DNA from: Pohlia nutans
Lineage: Eukaryota; Streptophyta; Bryopsida; Bryales; Mniaceae
DNA: 64,000 nucleotides
Direction: 5' to 3'
NCBI GenBank assembly: GCA_022496805.1
Contig: CM040103.1
Coordinates: 6,466,001-6,530,000 of the forward strand
The notes below the pieces were generated by a model. That model did not search any database, was not told the origin of the DNA, and was given only the letters and a program-made list of their open reading frames with translations. Made by a program: the position numbers and the translations under genes. Of the stretch, positions 41,613-52,294 are shown one piece after another; the first letter of the stretch is position 1, and each line of letters starts with the position of its first letter.

Positions 41613-43977
41613 CAAGAGCAGCTCAGTAGTGTCATCGTCGCAGCGGAGGAGCTTCATCGCCATGGATCTAGTCGCGTCGGGGAAAACCATGTCGCCGGGT
41701 TCCGGAGAGAAAACGGACACGAGTTCCGAGGCAGAGTCGGAATTGTTGCAGGCGTTTTACGCGATTCCGAGCATCGACAAAGCGTGGACGATTCCGTCGC
41801 GCAAAGGCGAAGGAGGAGGATTCGACGTGGTGGTGGCCATGAGCCAGGTCAATCTGCCTGCGAATGCGAAGCGGACGTTTCTATCCACTGTCTACATCCC
41901 GGAGACTCCAGTGACCGATTACCACTGGTCGCCGTTTCCGTTTGAGATTAGCGGCGCCAGCCTGATCGTGCCGTCGCCGACAGGCGCCAAGGTGCTCATC
42001 ATTCGAAACCCTAAGGACGCGACGTCGCCGACGAAGCTGGAGATTTGGGGTCCGGGGCAACTGCTGCGGGAGATTTTCGTTGCGTCGACAGTCCACGGCT
42101 CGATTTGCGGAGACGGCTGGTTCGAGGGCGTTTCGTGGAGCCCGAACGAGGAGTTTGTTGCGTACGTTGCCGAGGAGCCGGCCGTTTCGCGCCCTGTTTT
42201 TGGACAAAACGCGTCGACGAGCAGCAATGCTTCGACGTTGGAGGCGGGGAATTGGAAAGGCCAGGGGGACTGGGTGGAAGATTGGGGCGAATCGTACTCC
42301 GGGAAACGCAGGCCGGTGATTTTCGTTGCGAATGTGTGCACGGGCGCTGTGCAGGCTGTCGAAGGAATTTCTAGAGAATTGAGTGCCGGCCAAGTGGTGT
42401 GGGCTCCTCAGTCTGACGCCCCGCAGTCGCTGGTGTTCGTAGGCTGGTCGTCTTACGCGGAGAATTTTAGCACGCCGAGGAAACTCGGAATGAAATACTG
42501 CTTCAATCGGCCGTGCCATCTTTACCATGTGGAAGCTCCAGTTCCCGGCAAGGAGCCTTCCAATGCAGCTCCGGTTGCAACGAAGCTGACAGAAAGTATA
42601 AGCAGTGCGTTTTCGCCGCGGTTCAGTCCCAATGGAAAGCTGCTGGTGTTCTTGTCTGCGCAAGCGGCTGTCAACACCGGCGCGCACAATGCCACGAACT
42701 CGCTGCATTGTATTGATTGGCCCGTAGACGGGGTGATTAGCAGCCAGAAGCAGATCAAAGATGTGGTCAAAGTGGTGCACCATGCGGAAGAAGGCATGTT
42801 CCCGGGCCTCTATTGCTCCAACCTCATTGCCAACCCCTGGTTGAATGACAGCTCGACGTTGTTGCTCTCCTCGGCGTGGCGGTCTCAGCAGGTCATTCTT
42901 GCCATTGATGTGGAAAGTGGAAGCGTGACGAAAGTTAGCTCGCCTGAGTCCCTGGCGTCCTGGAGTATTCTTGGAATGCAAAACAGTTGCGTAATTGCAG
43001 GCGAAAGCTCCCCAACTAAGCCCCAGAGTTTGATGCTTGGTCACAAGAGTGGCAAAGAGTGGAACTGGTCGACCATCAATGTTCCCTCGCTCCGATTTGC
43101 CGCGAAGGTCGAGTCCGCGATGCAGTCGATGAAGTACGAGATTCTGCAGGTTCCTGCACCTGCGACGGATCCGCTAAAATCGTTATCCGAAGGCGGCTCA
43201 GGGCAGCCGTTTGAGGCAATCTTCGTTTCACCAACAGGGTCAGATGAGGCAAGGATAGAGAGTAGTATTCCGCCTCTGGTGGTCGTGCTGCACGGAGGTC
43301 CGCATTCGGTGAGTCAGACGAGCTTCTCCAGGAATGCAGCGTATCTCTCGGCCTTGGGATTCAGTCTGCTCATTGTAAACTACAGGGGCTCGCTCGGGTT
43401 CGGAGAGGAAGCTCTCCAGTCTTTACTCGGGAACGTCGGTCGGCAGGATGTGGGGGATGTGCTTGCGGCGTTGGATCTCGTCGTTGGGAATGGAATGGCA
43501 GATCCTGCGCGAGTTGCTGTTCTTGGTGGCTCTCATGGAGGCTTTTTAGCTGCACACCTCGTTGGCCAGGCACCGGATCGGTTCACGACCGCGATCGCAC
43601 GAAACCCGGTGTGCAACATCTCCTCCATGGTGGGCATCACCGACATTCCGGATTGGTGCTATGTGGAAGCTTTTGGGAAAGAGGGTCTGACCACGTACAC
43701 GGAAGCACCGTCCATGAAGGACCTGAGTGTGCTCTACCAGTGCTCTCCCATTGCTCACCTTTCCAAGGTGAAGGTGCCCACTCTGTTCCTGCTCGGAGCG
43801 CAAGACAGACGAGTGCCCGTCTCCAATGGCTTTCAGTACGTGCAAGCCTTGCGCGCTCGCGGCCAGGAAGTTAAAGTCATTCTGTTCCCAGAAGATCTTC
43901 ACGCCATCGACAGACCTCAATCGGATTTCGAAAGCTTTTTGAACATCGGAGTCTGGTTGAAGAGATTCATGCAGTAA
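41488..43977 (+). CDS. AARE: Acylamino-acid-releasing enzyme (acylpeptide hydrolase), intronless
   Basis: A prolyl oligopeptidase-family (S9) serine peptidase that removes N-acylated amino acids from peptides and degrades oxidised proteins. 829 residues from ATG 41488. Residues 1-58 are basic and rich in Ser/Thr/Arg (MVMAVAAPLVATTTSARL...), like a plastid transit peptide. A second in-frame ATG at 41662 (Met59) sits in GCCATGG and gives a 771-residue form of normal cytosolic length. The propeller domain runs to about residue 560. The C-terminal hydrolase domain holds VVLHGGPHSV, the nucleophile in GGSHGGF (Ser682), Asp773 in LGAQDRRVP, and His805 in EDLHAIDRP; all three catalytic residues are present. 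No intron interrupts the frame, although the plant orthologues I know of are intron-rich. It has strongly GC-rich codon use. Function is secure; dual targeting is inferred from the N terminus. Confidence 0.93.
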   Translation: MVMAVAAPLVATTTSARLILTTKNWLPQIGFHRWQGRRRLYDKSSSVVSSSQRRSFIAMDLVASGKTMSPGSGEKTDTSSEAESELLQAFYAIPSIDKAWTIPSRKGEGGGFDVVVAMSQVNLPANAKRTFLSTVYIPETPVTDYHWSPFPFEISGASLIVPSPTGAKVLIIRNPKDATSPTKLEIWGPGQLLREIFVASTVHGSICGDGWFEGVSWSPNEEFVAYVAEEPAVSRPVFGQNASTSSNASTLEAGNWKGQGDWVEDWGESYSGKRRPVIFVANVCTGAVQAVEGISRELSAGQVVWAPQSDAPQSLVFVGWSSYAENFSTPRKLGMKYCFNRPCHLYHVEAPVPGKEPSNAAPVATKLTESISSAFSPRFSPNGKLLVFLSAQAAVNTGAHNATNSLHCIDWPVDGVISSQKQIKDVVKVVHHAEEGMFPGLYCSNLIANPWLNDSSTLLLSSAWRSQQVILAIDVESGSVTKVSSPESLASWSILGMQNSCVIAGESSPTKPQSLMLGHKSGKEWNWSTINVPSLRFAAKVESAMQSMKYEILQVPAPATDPLKSLSEGGSGQPFEAIFVSPTGSDEARIESSIPPLVVVLHGGPHSVSQTSFSRNAAYLSALGFSLLIVNYRGSLGFGEEALQSLLGNVGRQDVGDVLAALDLVVGNGMADPARVAVLGGSHGGFLAAHLVGQAPDRFTTAIARNPVCNISSMVGITDIPDWCYVEAFGKEGLTTYTEAPSMKDLSVLYQCSPIAHLSKVKVPTLFLLGAQDRRVPVSNGFQYVQALRARGQEVKVILFPEDLHAIDRPQSDFESFLNIGVWLKRFMQ

Positions 43978-44520
43978 TGCACATCTGCAAACACTCTGGC
44001 CAAGGCAAGTTTCAACTCTGCTGCATCTACTTGGCTTTCAAGCTTTCCCACAATTTCTGGTCAGTCTAACCTCAGAGTGCGGCATTTACACGCACTCTTG
44101 TGGCCATCACTGAATTCTAACATCATTCTTTCACAATGATATACTACTTCCTTGAGTTTATGGTGAACTTAGCTACATTTTCAGTCACTCTAGTGTGTTC
44201 GATATCGTGCGGCATGGGAATAGAAGAGGTCAAGACGAAATTGAGGAATGCAGTGTCGTGTTTCATTTTAGAACAGCGATTCTTGTAACTCTCATTTGTA
44301 ATTCATGTGGACTTTATTTGGCTGGTGCAGGCTGACTCAATTTGTATCATCTTGCTTATTGTTATTATGAGTGTTTTGTGTTACCTCTTTCCCAAGCTTA
44401 TAGTAAGATTTTAGTGTGCCCATCTGCCTCTTGAGATAAGAATCCTTGCCAAGTTAATAGCAGGCAGAATCCTGCAATATGCAGATTGCAGAATTATCAA
44501 GAGGAAACCATCCATGTTTA
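43978..44520. other. 3' flank of the acylamino-acid-releasing enzyme gene
   Basis: No further gene. Polyadenylation probably lies here; no single strong signal stands out. Confidence 0.4.
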
Positions 44521-44904
44521 CTGTATGTGTAGGTGATAATTCTCAGAGAACTATCGATGATATTCCATCCATTTCATGCCTCATGAGGCTCACAAGTGTC
44601 ATGACTGGTATTTGGTACACTACACGACTATAATAACTCCGCAGATGTAATATGATCATAACCATGCTGTAATGTACATTTACATTCATGATGGTTTTTA
44701 GTGGATGGCCCATAAACCAACACTGTCTACATTTGTGATGGTTTATAGTACACATCGGCTATTGGTTTATATGATCATCTGAAATTTACGTACTTGGTTT
44801 GCTTATTAGTAACTTAGGCTAATGATTCTTGCAAAATCATGTATCGATCCAAGCCAATTATGTACTGATAATCACATGCACTGGTAATGAAATATTCATA
44901 ACTA

Positions 44905-45106
44905 AGGTAGGAGCACCTAATTCCAACAGAGTACCAAATACCGATAATTTCTACACAAGGTAGTCATTTTGGAACGCAAATCTAAGCACGTCATAGAGCC
45001 CTTGTTATTTGTTGACCGAAATGATAAGTTATCTATGGTCCACCAAGATTTACGTTCTAGGATGACTACCATGTCAAGAAATTATCAGCATTGGGTACTC
45101 CTACTT
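44905..45106. mobile_element. Fold-back miniature element, second copy
   Basis: AGGTAGGAGCACCTAATTCC ... GGTACTCCTACTT, flanked by TA at 44903-44904 and 45107-45108. The duplicate locus reads AAAACTACATATG at about 48460-48475 with one TA and no element. Same family as 5024-5243. Confidence 0.8.
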
Positions 45107-45207
45107 TACATGTGTATTCCTTACCGAACTGGGTGTAATTAGTTTCTGAATGGTGTCTGACTGCCTATCAGCCTGAAACAGGTGAACAACATAGGTGAAT
45201 GTAATTC

Positions 45208-45476
45208 TTAACCCTTAACCCCTAACCCCTAAACGTCCCGTGGGGATAGTAGATATGTGGTCGTATAATTGGTATTTGTTGGCTGTACAATTGGTATTTG
45301 CTACCAACAAGAAGCTCTAAAATGGGATATCAATAGCTCACTAGAACCGCATTGATGTAAATTTCAGCTTCTGTGTTGAACTCAAACCTATAAAAGGTCT
45401 GTATCCATTCCAAATACTAGAAAAATACACCGTATTTTATTGGCCGCAAAGGCACTTTCAGACGTTTAAGGGTTAA
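45208..45476. mobile_element. TTAA-type element, family E
   Basis: Left terminus is stuttered (TTAACCCTTAACCCCTAACCCCTAAACGTCCC); right terminus CAGACGTTTAAGGGTTAA. About 260 bp. Together with the adjoining element it is absent at the duplicate locus (about 48555-48565, TTTTTAACCCCTAAGC). Confidence 0.65.
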
Positions 45477-45795
45477 ACGTCCCAGTGTACAGTAATTGAA
45501 TCACGAACGGATTCAAAGCCTTGTAACTTTCTCATACAATCTCGGATGACTTTCATTAAAGTCACCTTTGCAATCCTATTAAATTCTTTACCAATTAGAA
45601 TAAATCTCTTGTGATGGTGAGATGTTGATAATATTGGAGAGGCCTCCAAATGCAAGTATGTCAAATTTGTTGGGTAGATTTCATGCATGCAATGGTCCCC
45701 TCATGTACAGCTAATGTACATTTGAGTCATGCTAATATCTATTTTTGAGGCTAGCATCTACTTGTGTTCAAAGGATCGGTACATTTAGGGGTTAA
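45477..45795. mobile_element. TTAA-type element, family A', abutting family E
   Basis: Begins ACGTCCCAG right after the TTAA of the preceding element and ends CGGTACATTTAGGGGTTAA. It is about 85-90% alike to the element in the peroxidase intron (59813-60142). It appears to have inserted into, or recombined with, the neighbouring element, since its first bases are lost. Confidence 0.65.
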
Positions 45796-46369
45796 CCTCT
45801 AAGCATGGAAGGAGCCCAGTGAAGCCATGTTTGGTTGTTTATGTGACCAACTCTGATTTTTACTTAGTCCTTTATTTCAAATGAAAATGGTCTCAACTAA
45901 GACAGTATGGGGGTTATCTTCTACTTTCTAATTCAATTTACCATTCTTCAAAATTGTTAAACTTATGTTATTTATAGCATTTTAAAGTTTTAAACCCTAC
46001 AATTCCAATATACACTACAGAAAAGGTTCTTCTATCGAATTTCTTTTTATGTAAGCTCTAGAAGCATGCCACCTACACCTTGTTCATCACTATTACTTAC
46101 ATTTTTCCTAAAAAATTCATAATATTTTGAGTATTCAAAGAAATGAATTGAAAATAGACAATGAAATATATTTTTAATATTTTATGAAAAAAATTGACGG
46201 CCTCTCAACCATAGTTTGGCTTTTCATTCTTGTTCAACCTAAATTCCTCTGAGAGTCCGTCACATTGGTAAAAAAGTGTTGATGTAGGTATTTTAAAATC
46301 ACAATTCTAATGTCTAAACTAATTCATCTATAATCCATGATGACTTCTTAGTTATCTTCAAAAAAATTC

Positions 46370-46740
46370 CAAAAAGTGATCAACGTCGCATGGTCCCTCT
46401 TCGTTGCTATTTTTAATCTTTTTCAATAAAGTGACTAAAATCTCATTGTCCGTCTTCTTTGTTTTCTTCAAAAAAATTTAATAAAGTGACTTATGTCTCT
46501 TTGTTCTTCTTTGTCATCTACAAGAAAATGTAATAAAGTGATGGAAGTCTCATTGTCCATCTTTGTTGTCTTCTAGAAAATTTGATAAAGTGATGGAGAG
46601 CTCATTGTCCCTCTCCTTTGTTGTCTTCTAGAAAATTTGATAAAGTGATGGAGGTCTCATTATCCCTCTCCTTTGTTGTCTTGAAGAAAATTTCATTAAA
46701 GTAGTAGAGGTCTCATTGTCCTTTTTCTTTTATATCCTCA
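46370..46740. repeat. Tandem repeat, about six ~62-bp units
   Basis: Unit: AATAAAGTGATGGAGGTCTCATTGTCC...TTTGTTGTCTTCTAGAAAATTTG, with the two units around 46560-46680 nearly identical and outer units more diverged. Noncoding. Confidence 0.75.
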
Positions 46741-47253
46741 ACAATAGTAGACCTTATTCCTAGTTTTGGGTTTATTTCATATTTTTTCTATTGATCAATG
46801 CATTATTTTCTTCTTCTTCTAGTTGATGGCATATCATAGCATGGTGTATTCAATTAAAATGGTTGATGTTTGGGTTTAGGCTCCATGGTGTTTCGTAGAG
46901 GTTTAGGCTTTAAGGTTCAATCTTCTAATCTATTCTTAAATTTTTATTGCTTTTGAGCTTAATTTCTTGTTTCTCTTTTTTCATTAATTTCTGATTGTTA
47001 ATCTAATTTATTTATTATTATTCCATCATGGCATTGGACCGTCAATCTACTAGCTCTATGTTTTACCTAATAGGTGTCACAACCCCTAGATCAGATTCAT
47101 TTGATTTTGTCGATCCTACCTAACCTCAACCAAGTGAAAGACGAGGATCTACTACTGCTATCCCAATTCATGTAGATGTTGATGTTGCATGCTTCACGAT
47201 GGATGTACGTGATCTTCAAGGTCTAGTTGGTCAAATTATTCGTCCTGCGAGAC

Positions 47254-47497
47254 GTAGAGTCTTTATCATAGATCTCGATTATTTTGATAGTTAGTTACAT
47301 GTTATTTCTGACCCAGTGGTGGTCAAGATTGGGGTTGGGAGTTGGTACCACTCGATGCCTCCTTGTCAAGGTTGGGGTTGGAAGACAAGGAAGCATCGAC
47401 TAGTACTGACTCCCGACCCCAACCTTGACCACCATTGGGTCAGAAATAACATGTAACCAATTATCAAAATAATCGAGATCTCGGACAAAGACTCTAC
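47254..47497. repeat. Long inverted repeat, ~114-bp arms
   Basis: Arms 47254-47367 and 47384-47497 start GTAGAGTCTTT and match with roughly a dozen mismatches, loop about 16 nt. A fold-back element or hairpin locus; it abuts the duplicated block at 47505. Confidence 0.7.
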
Positions 47498-47504
47498 AGT
47501 TATA

Positions 47505-48640
47505 AGAACTCCGCAGATGTAATATGATCATAACCACGTTGTATTCTACATCTACGTTTGTAATAGTTTATACTGGATTGTAACAAACCTCCCACGGTTT
47601 GCTACATAAAAATACTATATAAAATGGTCTAGCTAAGGGTCACCACCCAACCATAGAGAGGAGATCACACAAGAAATGACTCTACCTTCTCACCCTCGAG
47701 CCTTATATAATAGTTCCTTCTCCAAAGGAATTAGAGTCTACTTCAAGTCTTTTTACTTTCTATTCCAATTTTAGATCTAAGTCATAGATCTTTCTATCCT
47801 TTACTCCTAGATCTAGAGTAATCTTATCTATTTACCATCTAAATATGTTAATTCCAATGCACCTCGTTAACTCCAATGCACCTCATATAGAATAGTCTAA
47901 CTCCAGTGCACCTCATCTTGAGTTGTTTAACACATGTGCACATGTTATCATCTGAAGTGGTCTAGCTCCAGTGTACCTCATCTTGAGTTGTCTAACTCTT
48001 GTGCACATGTTCTCAATCTGGAGTGTTCTAACTCCAGTGCACTAAATATGGAGTTGTCTAACTCCAGTGCACATGTTGTCGACTTGGACTTGTCTAACTC
48101 CAAGCCATCCATCTCTCATTCTTTGGTTAAACACTGCCACTTGTGATTAGAAGATTCATTCATCCATGAAATATCTATAGTTACCATACATGGATGGCCC
48201 ATAAACAAACGCGTTAAGCTTTTCACGCAAATCTAGTACTAGTATAGAATTCGAAGCTTTCAATGAACACCTGTTGGAGATATTGTTGGTTTATAGTACA
48301 CGTCGGTTATTGGGTCATCCACCTTATATGATCATCTGAAATTTACATACTCGGTTTGTTTATTGGACTTAGGCTAATGATTCTTGCAAAATCATGTATT
48401 GATCCAAGCCAATTATGTACTCATAATCACACGCACTGGTAACAAAATATTCAAAACTACATATGTAATCCTAACCGAGTTGGGTGTAATTAGTTTCTGA
48501 ATGGTGTCTGAATGACTATAAGCCTGAAACAGGTGAACAACATAGGTGGATGTAATTTTTAACCCCTAAGCATAGGAAGAGCCCAGTGAAGCCATGTTTG
48601 GTAGTGTAGATGTTTAAAGGCTAAAGCCAAAGGTCACTTT
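47505..48640. repeat. Segment duplicated locally, copy 2
   Basis: Counterpart of 44540-45850 without the fold-back and TTAA elements, but with a minisatellite (47845-48105) in place. Confidence 0.65.
47845..48105. repeat. Minisatellite with TCTAACTCCAGTGCAC core
   Basis: At least eight imperfect repeats of 18-45 bp built on (T)CTAACTCCAGTGCACCTCAT plus a variable CTTGAGTTG spacer. The open frame 47934-48146 is a by-product of the repeat. Confidence 0.75.
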
Positions 48641-49729
48641 CCATAGTGTTAACCAAACTTGGACTGGGAAGACTGCCCATGGTCTCCGGGTTTTGCAGCC
48701 AAGGAATCCTTTTTGCTTAACTCATCAAAAATGAACTCAAATCATGAAACATTATCACTAGAACACTTTATCACTTTTGATAACCTCGACTTCAACAATC
48801 CAAGTTCAATTTTTGAAGTGGTATAAACCCAAGTTGTCCCACGGCGAGTTCATAGGACTAATCATAGATTTTTGTGGTCACGAGTGTAAACCGTCCCTCA
48901 TTCATATCAACCAAGTTCAATTGCATTATATTGCAGGTCGATTTTAAAGGGTTTTCAATTTAGAAATGTCAATACATGAGAACATAGTATGTCACGGTTT
49001 CAAAAGCACATTCAAGTTTAGCGCGAAAATATCCGCTAATTATCAGCATTAACTCAAATATATACAATCAACCCTCTATAAATGATATTCCTTGGAAGTA
49101 CTACATTTGTAACATTTATTCATGAATCACATATAACTATAAACTAGGGTGAATCATTTAGATGTAACAATTATACATACGATTAATAAGGAGGTTAAAC
49201 ATCTCAATTTCAGAGCCAAAATTGTCAGATTTTGATGAAAATAACATTAAAATGTGGATGAAAAGTATTTTATATTCAAGATATAAATGAATGTAGAAAT
49301 ACGTGGTTCTACCATATTATTTTGTGTTGTCAATTTATCACCTTCTAAAAGTGAAAAGAAATAATAACATTATTATCTATAAGTTACATCTAGTTCACAC
49401 TCATCATCTAAAGTACACTAGCGGCCATTAAAAAAAATTACCATATTTAAACAATGTAGCAATGTGATTAGTCAAACCAAAAATTCAAGTATCTAAAATG
49501 GAATATAACAATTACAAAGGGTACTAATACACTAAGGGGAGTAGTCATTTGTAATAAATAACAAATAACATTTAGCTTCAATTCTTAATATCTATTAATG
49601 TTTTTTTGGAGTACAAAAACTATAACATTTAAAGAAGTGACATTTATACAGGGTCAACTCTAGTTACTAGTTGAGATTAGTGACCTTCATTTCCACAGCA
49701 GAGCTACTAGCATCACACGTGAACTAACC

Positions 49730-50584
49730 TTAACTCCTAAACGGAACAACGTTTAGAAACTGGACAATTAATAGATTCAAATGCACCCTACGTTTTCATC
49801 AATGTTTGGATGAAAGTCATCCAATTTTTTTGGCCAGATACTTCATCAAGTTGTTGTCCTATCTGACGGTTGGATTTAATCATACTTGATTACCGTAGTA
49901 CCATAGCAGGTTCGTCCTAAAATAATTCTAAAAATAAAAAATGTAAAAATTAGAAAATTCTGAAGACAGAAAAACGAAAATAGAATAAATTAGTTTTTGA
50001 AATATTTTGTCATTTCTAAGCTATTTACGGTCATTTTTATTGATTTTTTTCCTAAAAAACGAAAATTGAGAAATTCAGTTTTCGAGAGGTGAACCTTATT
50101 TTTTCAAAATAAATAAATATTCGTTCGCCAGGTGGCGAACCTGCTATGGTGTTACGGTACATATTTTTCTAAAATTACAAATGTAGAAGTATGTCAAGAC
50201 ATTAACTAAGCCAAAATTGCATTGACTGTAGTTCAAAAGTAGCCTTGCAAAAATGAGGTCATAGATTAAGAAACACAAAACTTTCAAAGAATCACTATGT
50301 TTAAAAGTCTCTCATTTCAAATTCATTCCAAAAACATTTACTCGAAAAATATTAAAATTTTGTTTGCAATCAAATTTAGAAGGAATTTTTAATTTTAACT
50401 TTCAAAATTGATAATTGAATATTGGTGATAGTTTTAATGAATCGAACCGTACGGATGGAATCTAAAATTCAAAATCTAGAACTTTAAGTTGTATATCAAT
50501 TCCAAAATATTCTCCTAAATGGAAGTTTATGATGATTTTTTCAAATTGCCAATTCCAGAGACACCCTGGTACGTTTAGGGGTAA
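49730..50584. mobile_element. TTAA-type element, family A, carrying a nested miniature
   Basis: Left TTAACTCCTAAACGGAAC, right CTGGTACGTTTAGGGGTAAA. Outside 49893-50157 it aligns along its length with 36324-36911, so the inner element is a later insertion. Confidence 0.7.
49893..50157. mobile_element. Nested miniature element with CCGTAGTACCATAGCAGG ends
   Basis: Ends CCGTAGTACCATAGCAGG / CCTGCTATGGTGTTACGG are inverted. TA at 49891-49892 and 50158-50159. The unoccupied homologue in 36324-36911 reads ACTAGAGTACATTTTT. 265 bp. TA duplication fits a Stowaway/mariner-type miniature. Confidence 0.8.
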
Positions 50585-51364
50585 AGCGTAATCCATTTTG
50601 TAATGTATAGTACTTGGGGGAGGAGTATAACAATAATCTGAATTTTTATTTTTCATTTGTACAGCCACAAAAGATTAGAAGATTGAAAGATTTGTGAGCC
50701 AAATTGGAATTTGTTCTCAGATATGGTGTAGAATATAAAATGCACTACACATGTATATGAGTTTCAACCGAAAAATATATATGTGTGATCTATTTTAAAT
50801 CAAATGAAAAAAAATCTCATTTTGAATCCTTAATCTAAACAAAAAAAATTGTTACTTACAAAGTATTAAGAAATTAACAAAGAGTTTCTAAACTCTCTTT
50901 AGAATCAAATACAAAAAAAAATTGTGATTTTTGGGACCTTTTTGGATAAAATAGGATCAATGAAAGTTTCAAATTGTTTTCCAATCAATTTTTTTCATCT
51001 TAAAATTCTATTGAATAATTTAAAACATCATTTCAAAATTGTCACAACTAAAATCTAGACTCCATTATCTTTCCAACGTACTTTATGTTTTGTGATTTGA
51101 TGTATTTTTGAACTCATGTGAACTTCTCAAAGTATTCACACTTGGATGACATGAAATATTTTAATTCTAGTTCAAAGTTTCAATTGAATAAATTAATCTT
51201 CATGTTTTTATGCTTAGTGAAAAAAATTGCCGAAAATTAGCATTTGTCAGCATCATAGTACAAAATAAATAATATTTTTAATCCTTCAAATTAATCATTT
51301 CAAATAACACATATCTAGATGTGCTTTGTATTGAAATTGTTACCAAACTGATGTCATTGGGTAT
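50585..51364. other. AT-rich stretch, no gene seen
   Basis: No open frame of interest, no clear repeat ends. Confidence 0.4.
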
Positions 51365-52294
51365 TTAACCCCTAAAGGACCAGGTGGACACGTTGTGTCC
51401 ACGAATAATTTCATTACTTTAATAACTTGTTTGGATTTCATAATTTTGACTCCATGTTAACTAAAGAATTGAAAATGTTCGTTTCAAGAACACAAAAATC
51501 CTTCGAGATTTGCAATTACGGTGATTGATTCATCGGGAAAAAATTAAAACGTCAACGTAGGTGAACTTGGGACATGGTAGTTAGGGCGGTTGATGACTTG
51601 GAGGGCGTTTTCACACTTTGATGTCACATTCGTTAAAAAAAAAAGTGTCCAATATGTAAAATATACGCCATTACTGCATCATTAACACTATAAAATAATT
51701 ACGGAAAATGTTTAAATATATTTAAATAGAATCTTTTCAAAATAATTGGAATCTTTTATACATATTTTATATTATTTTGGAATATATTGGAATATTCCTA
51801 ATATATTTTTGAATTCTTTAAAACATTTTTGCATTGTAAAAATTAATAACAATCACAAACACCGGCTCAACGAGTCACCAACAAGTCACTTCACCCAAAC
51901 ATAAATCTTTGAGAATCAATCGTCGTTGTTGTATTTAGCTTTAAAACACCATTTTTTGTGGGCACCTAGATATAGTACATCTTTGTATGCTCCCAAACTT
52001 TCAAACACTAATCATGGTTTTTAAATTTATGAGAAAGTTTGCAATGAATGACCTGTTAGTTTTATTCAAAATTTTCAGAAATCAACTTATGATCAAACCT
52101 TATAATCATGTAATATATAATATATACGGTAGATTGTTCTGAAAATTGACGTATAGTCTCATGACTAAGTCCTTTTTGAACTTCAACGGTGAAGTTTTCT
52201 ACATGAATACCAATCAAGAGATACAATAGCCTTTTTGAAAGCATCACTAGAAAATGATAAATTTTAGGAATGACCACGGTCCTTTAGGGATTAA
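51365..52294. mobile_element. TTAA-type element, family C, long form
   Basis: TTAACCCCTAAAGGACC at the left and GGTCCTTTAGGGATTAA at the right; the same terminal type as 23950-24533. 930 bp, AT-rich, no transposase. Confidence 0.65.

Larger units (their letters stand above)
44540..45850. repeat. Segment duplicated locally, copy 1 (with three insertions)
   Basis: Blocks AACTCCGCAGATGTAATATG, GGATGGCCCATAAAC, TATATGATCATCTGAAATTTAC and CAGGTGAACAACATAGGTG occur here and, in the same order, at 47505-48640. This copy carries the fold-back element (44905-45106) and two TTAA elements (45208-45795) that are missing from the other. Confidence 0.75.

Noticed and set aside
41881..43044. Minus-strand open frame of 387 codons over the acylamino-acid-releasing enzyme
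   Set aside because: Shadow of a GC-rich coding region; low-complexity Arg/His-rich translation with no domain.
47010..47290. Protein-like stretch (MALDRQSTSSMFYL... and VDVDVACFTMDVRDLQGLV...) before the long hairpin
   Set aside because: Interrupted by a stop, no recognised domain; too weak to call a gene or gag-like fragment.
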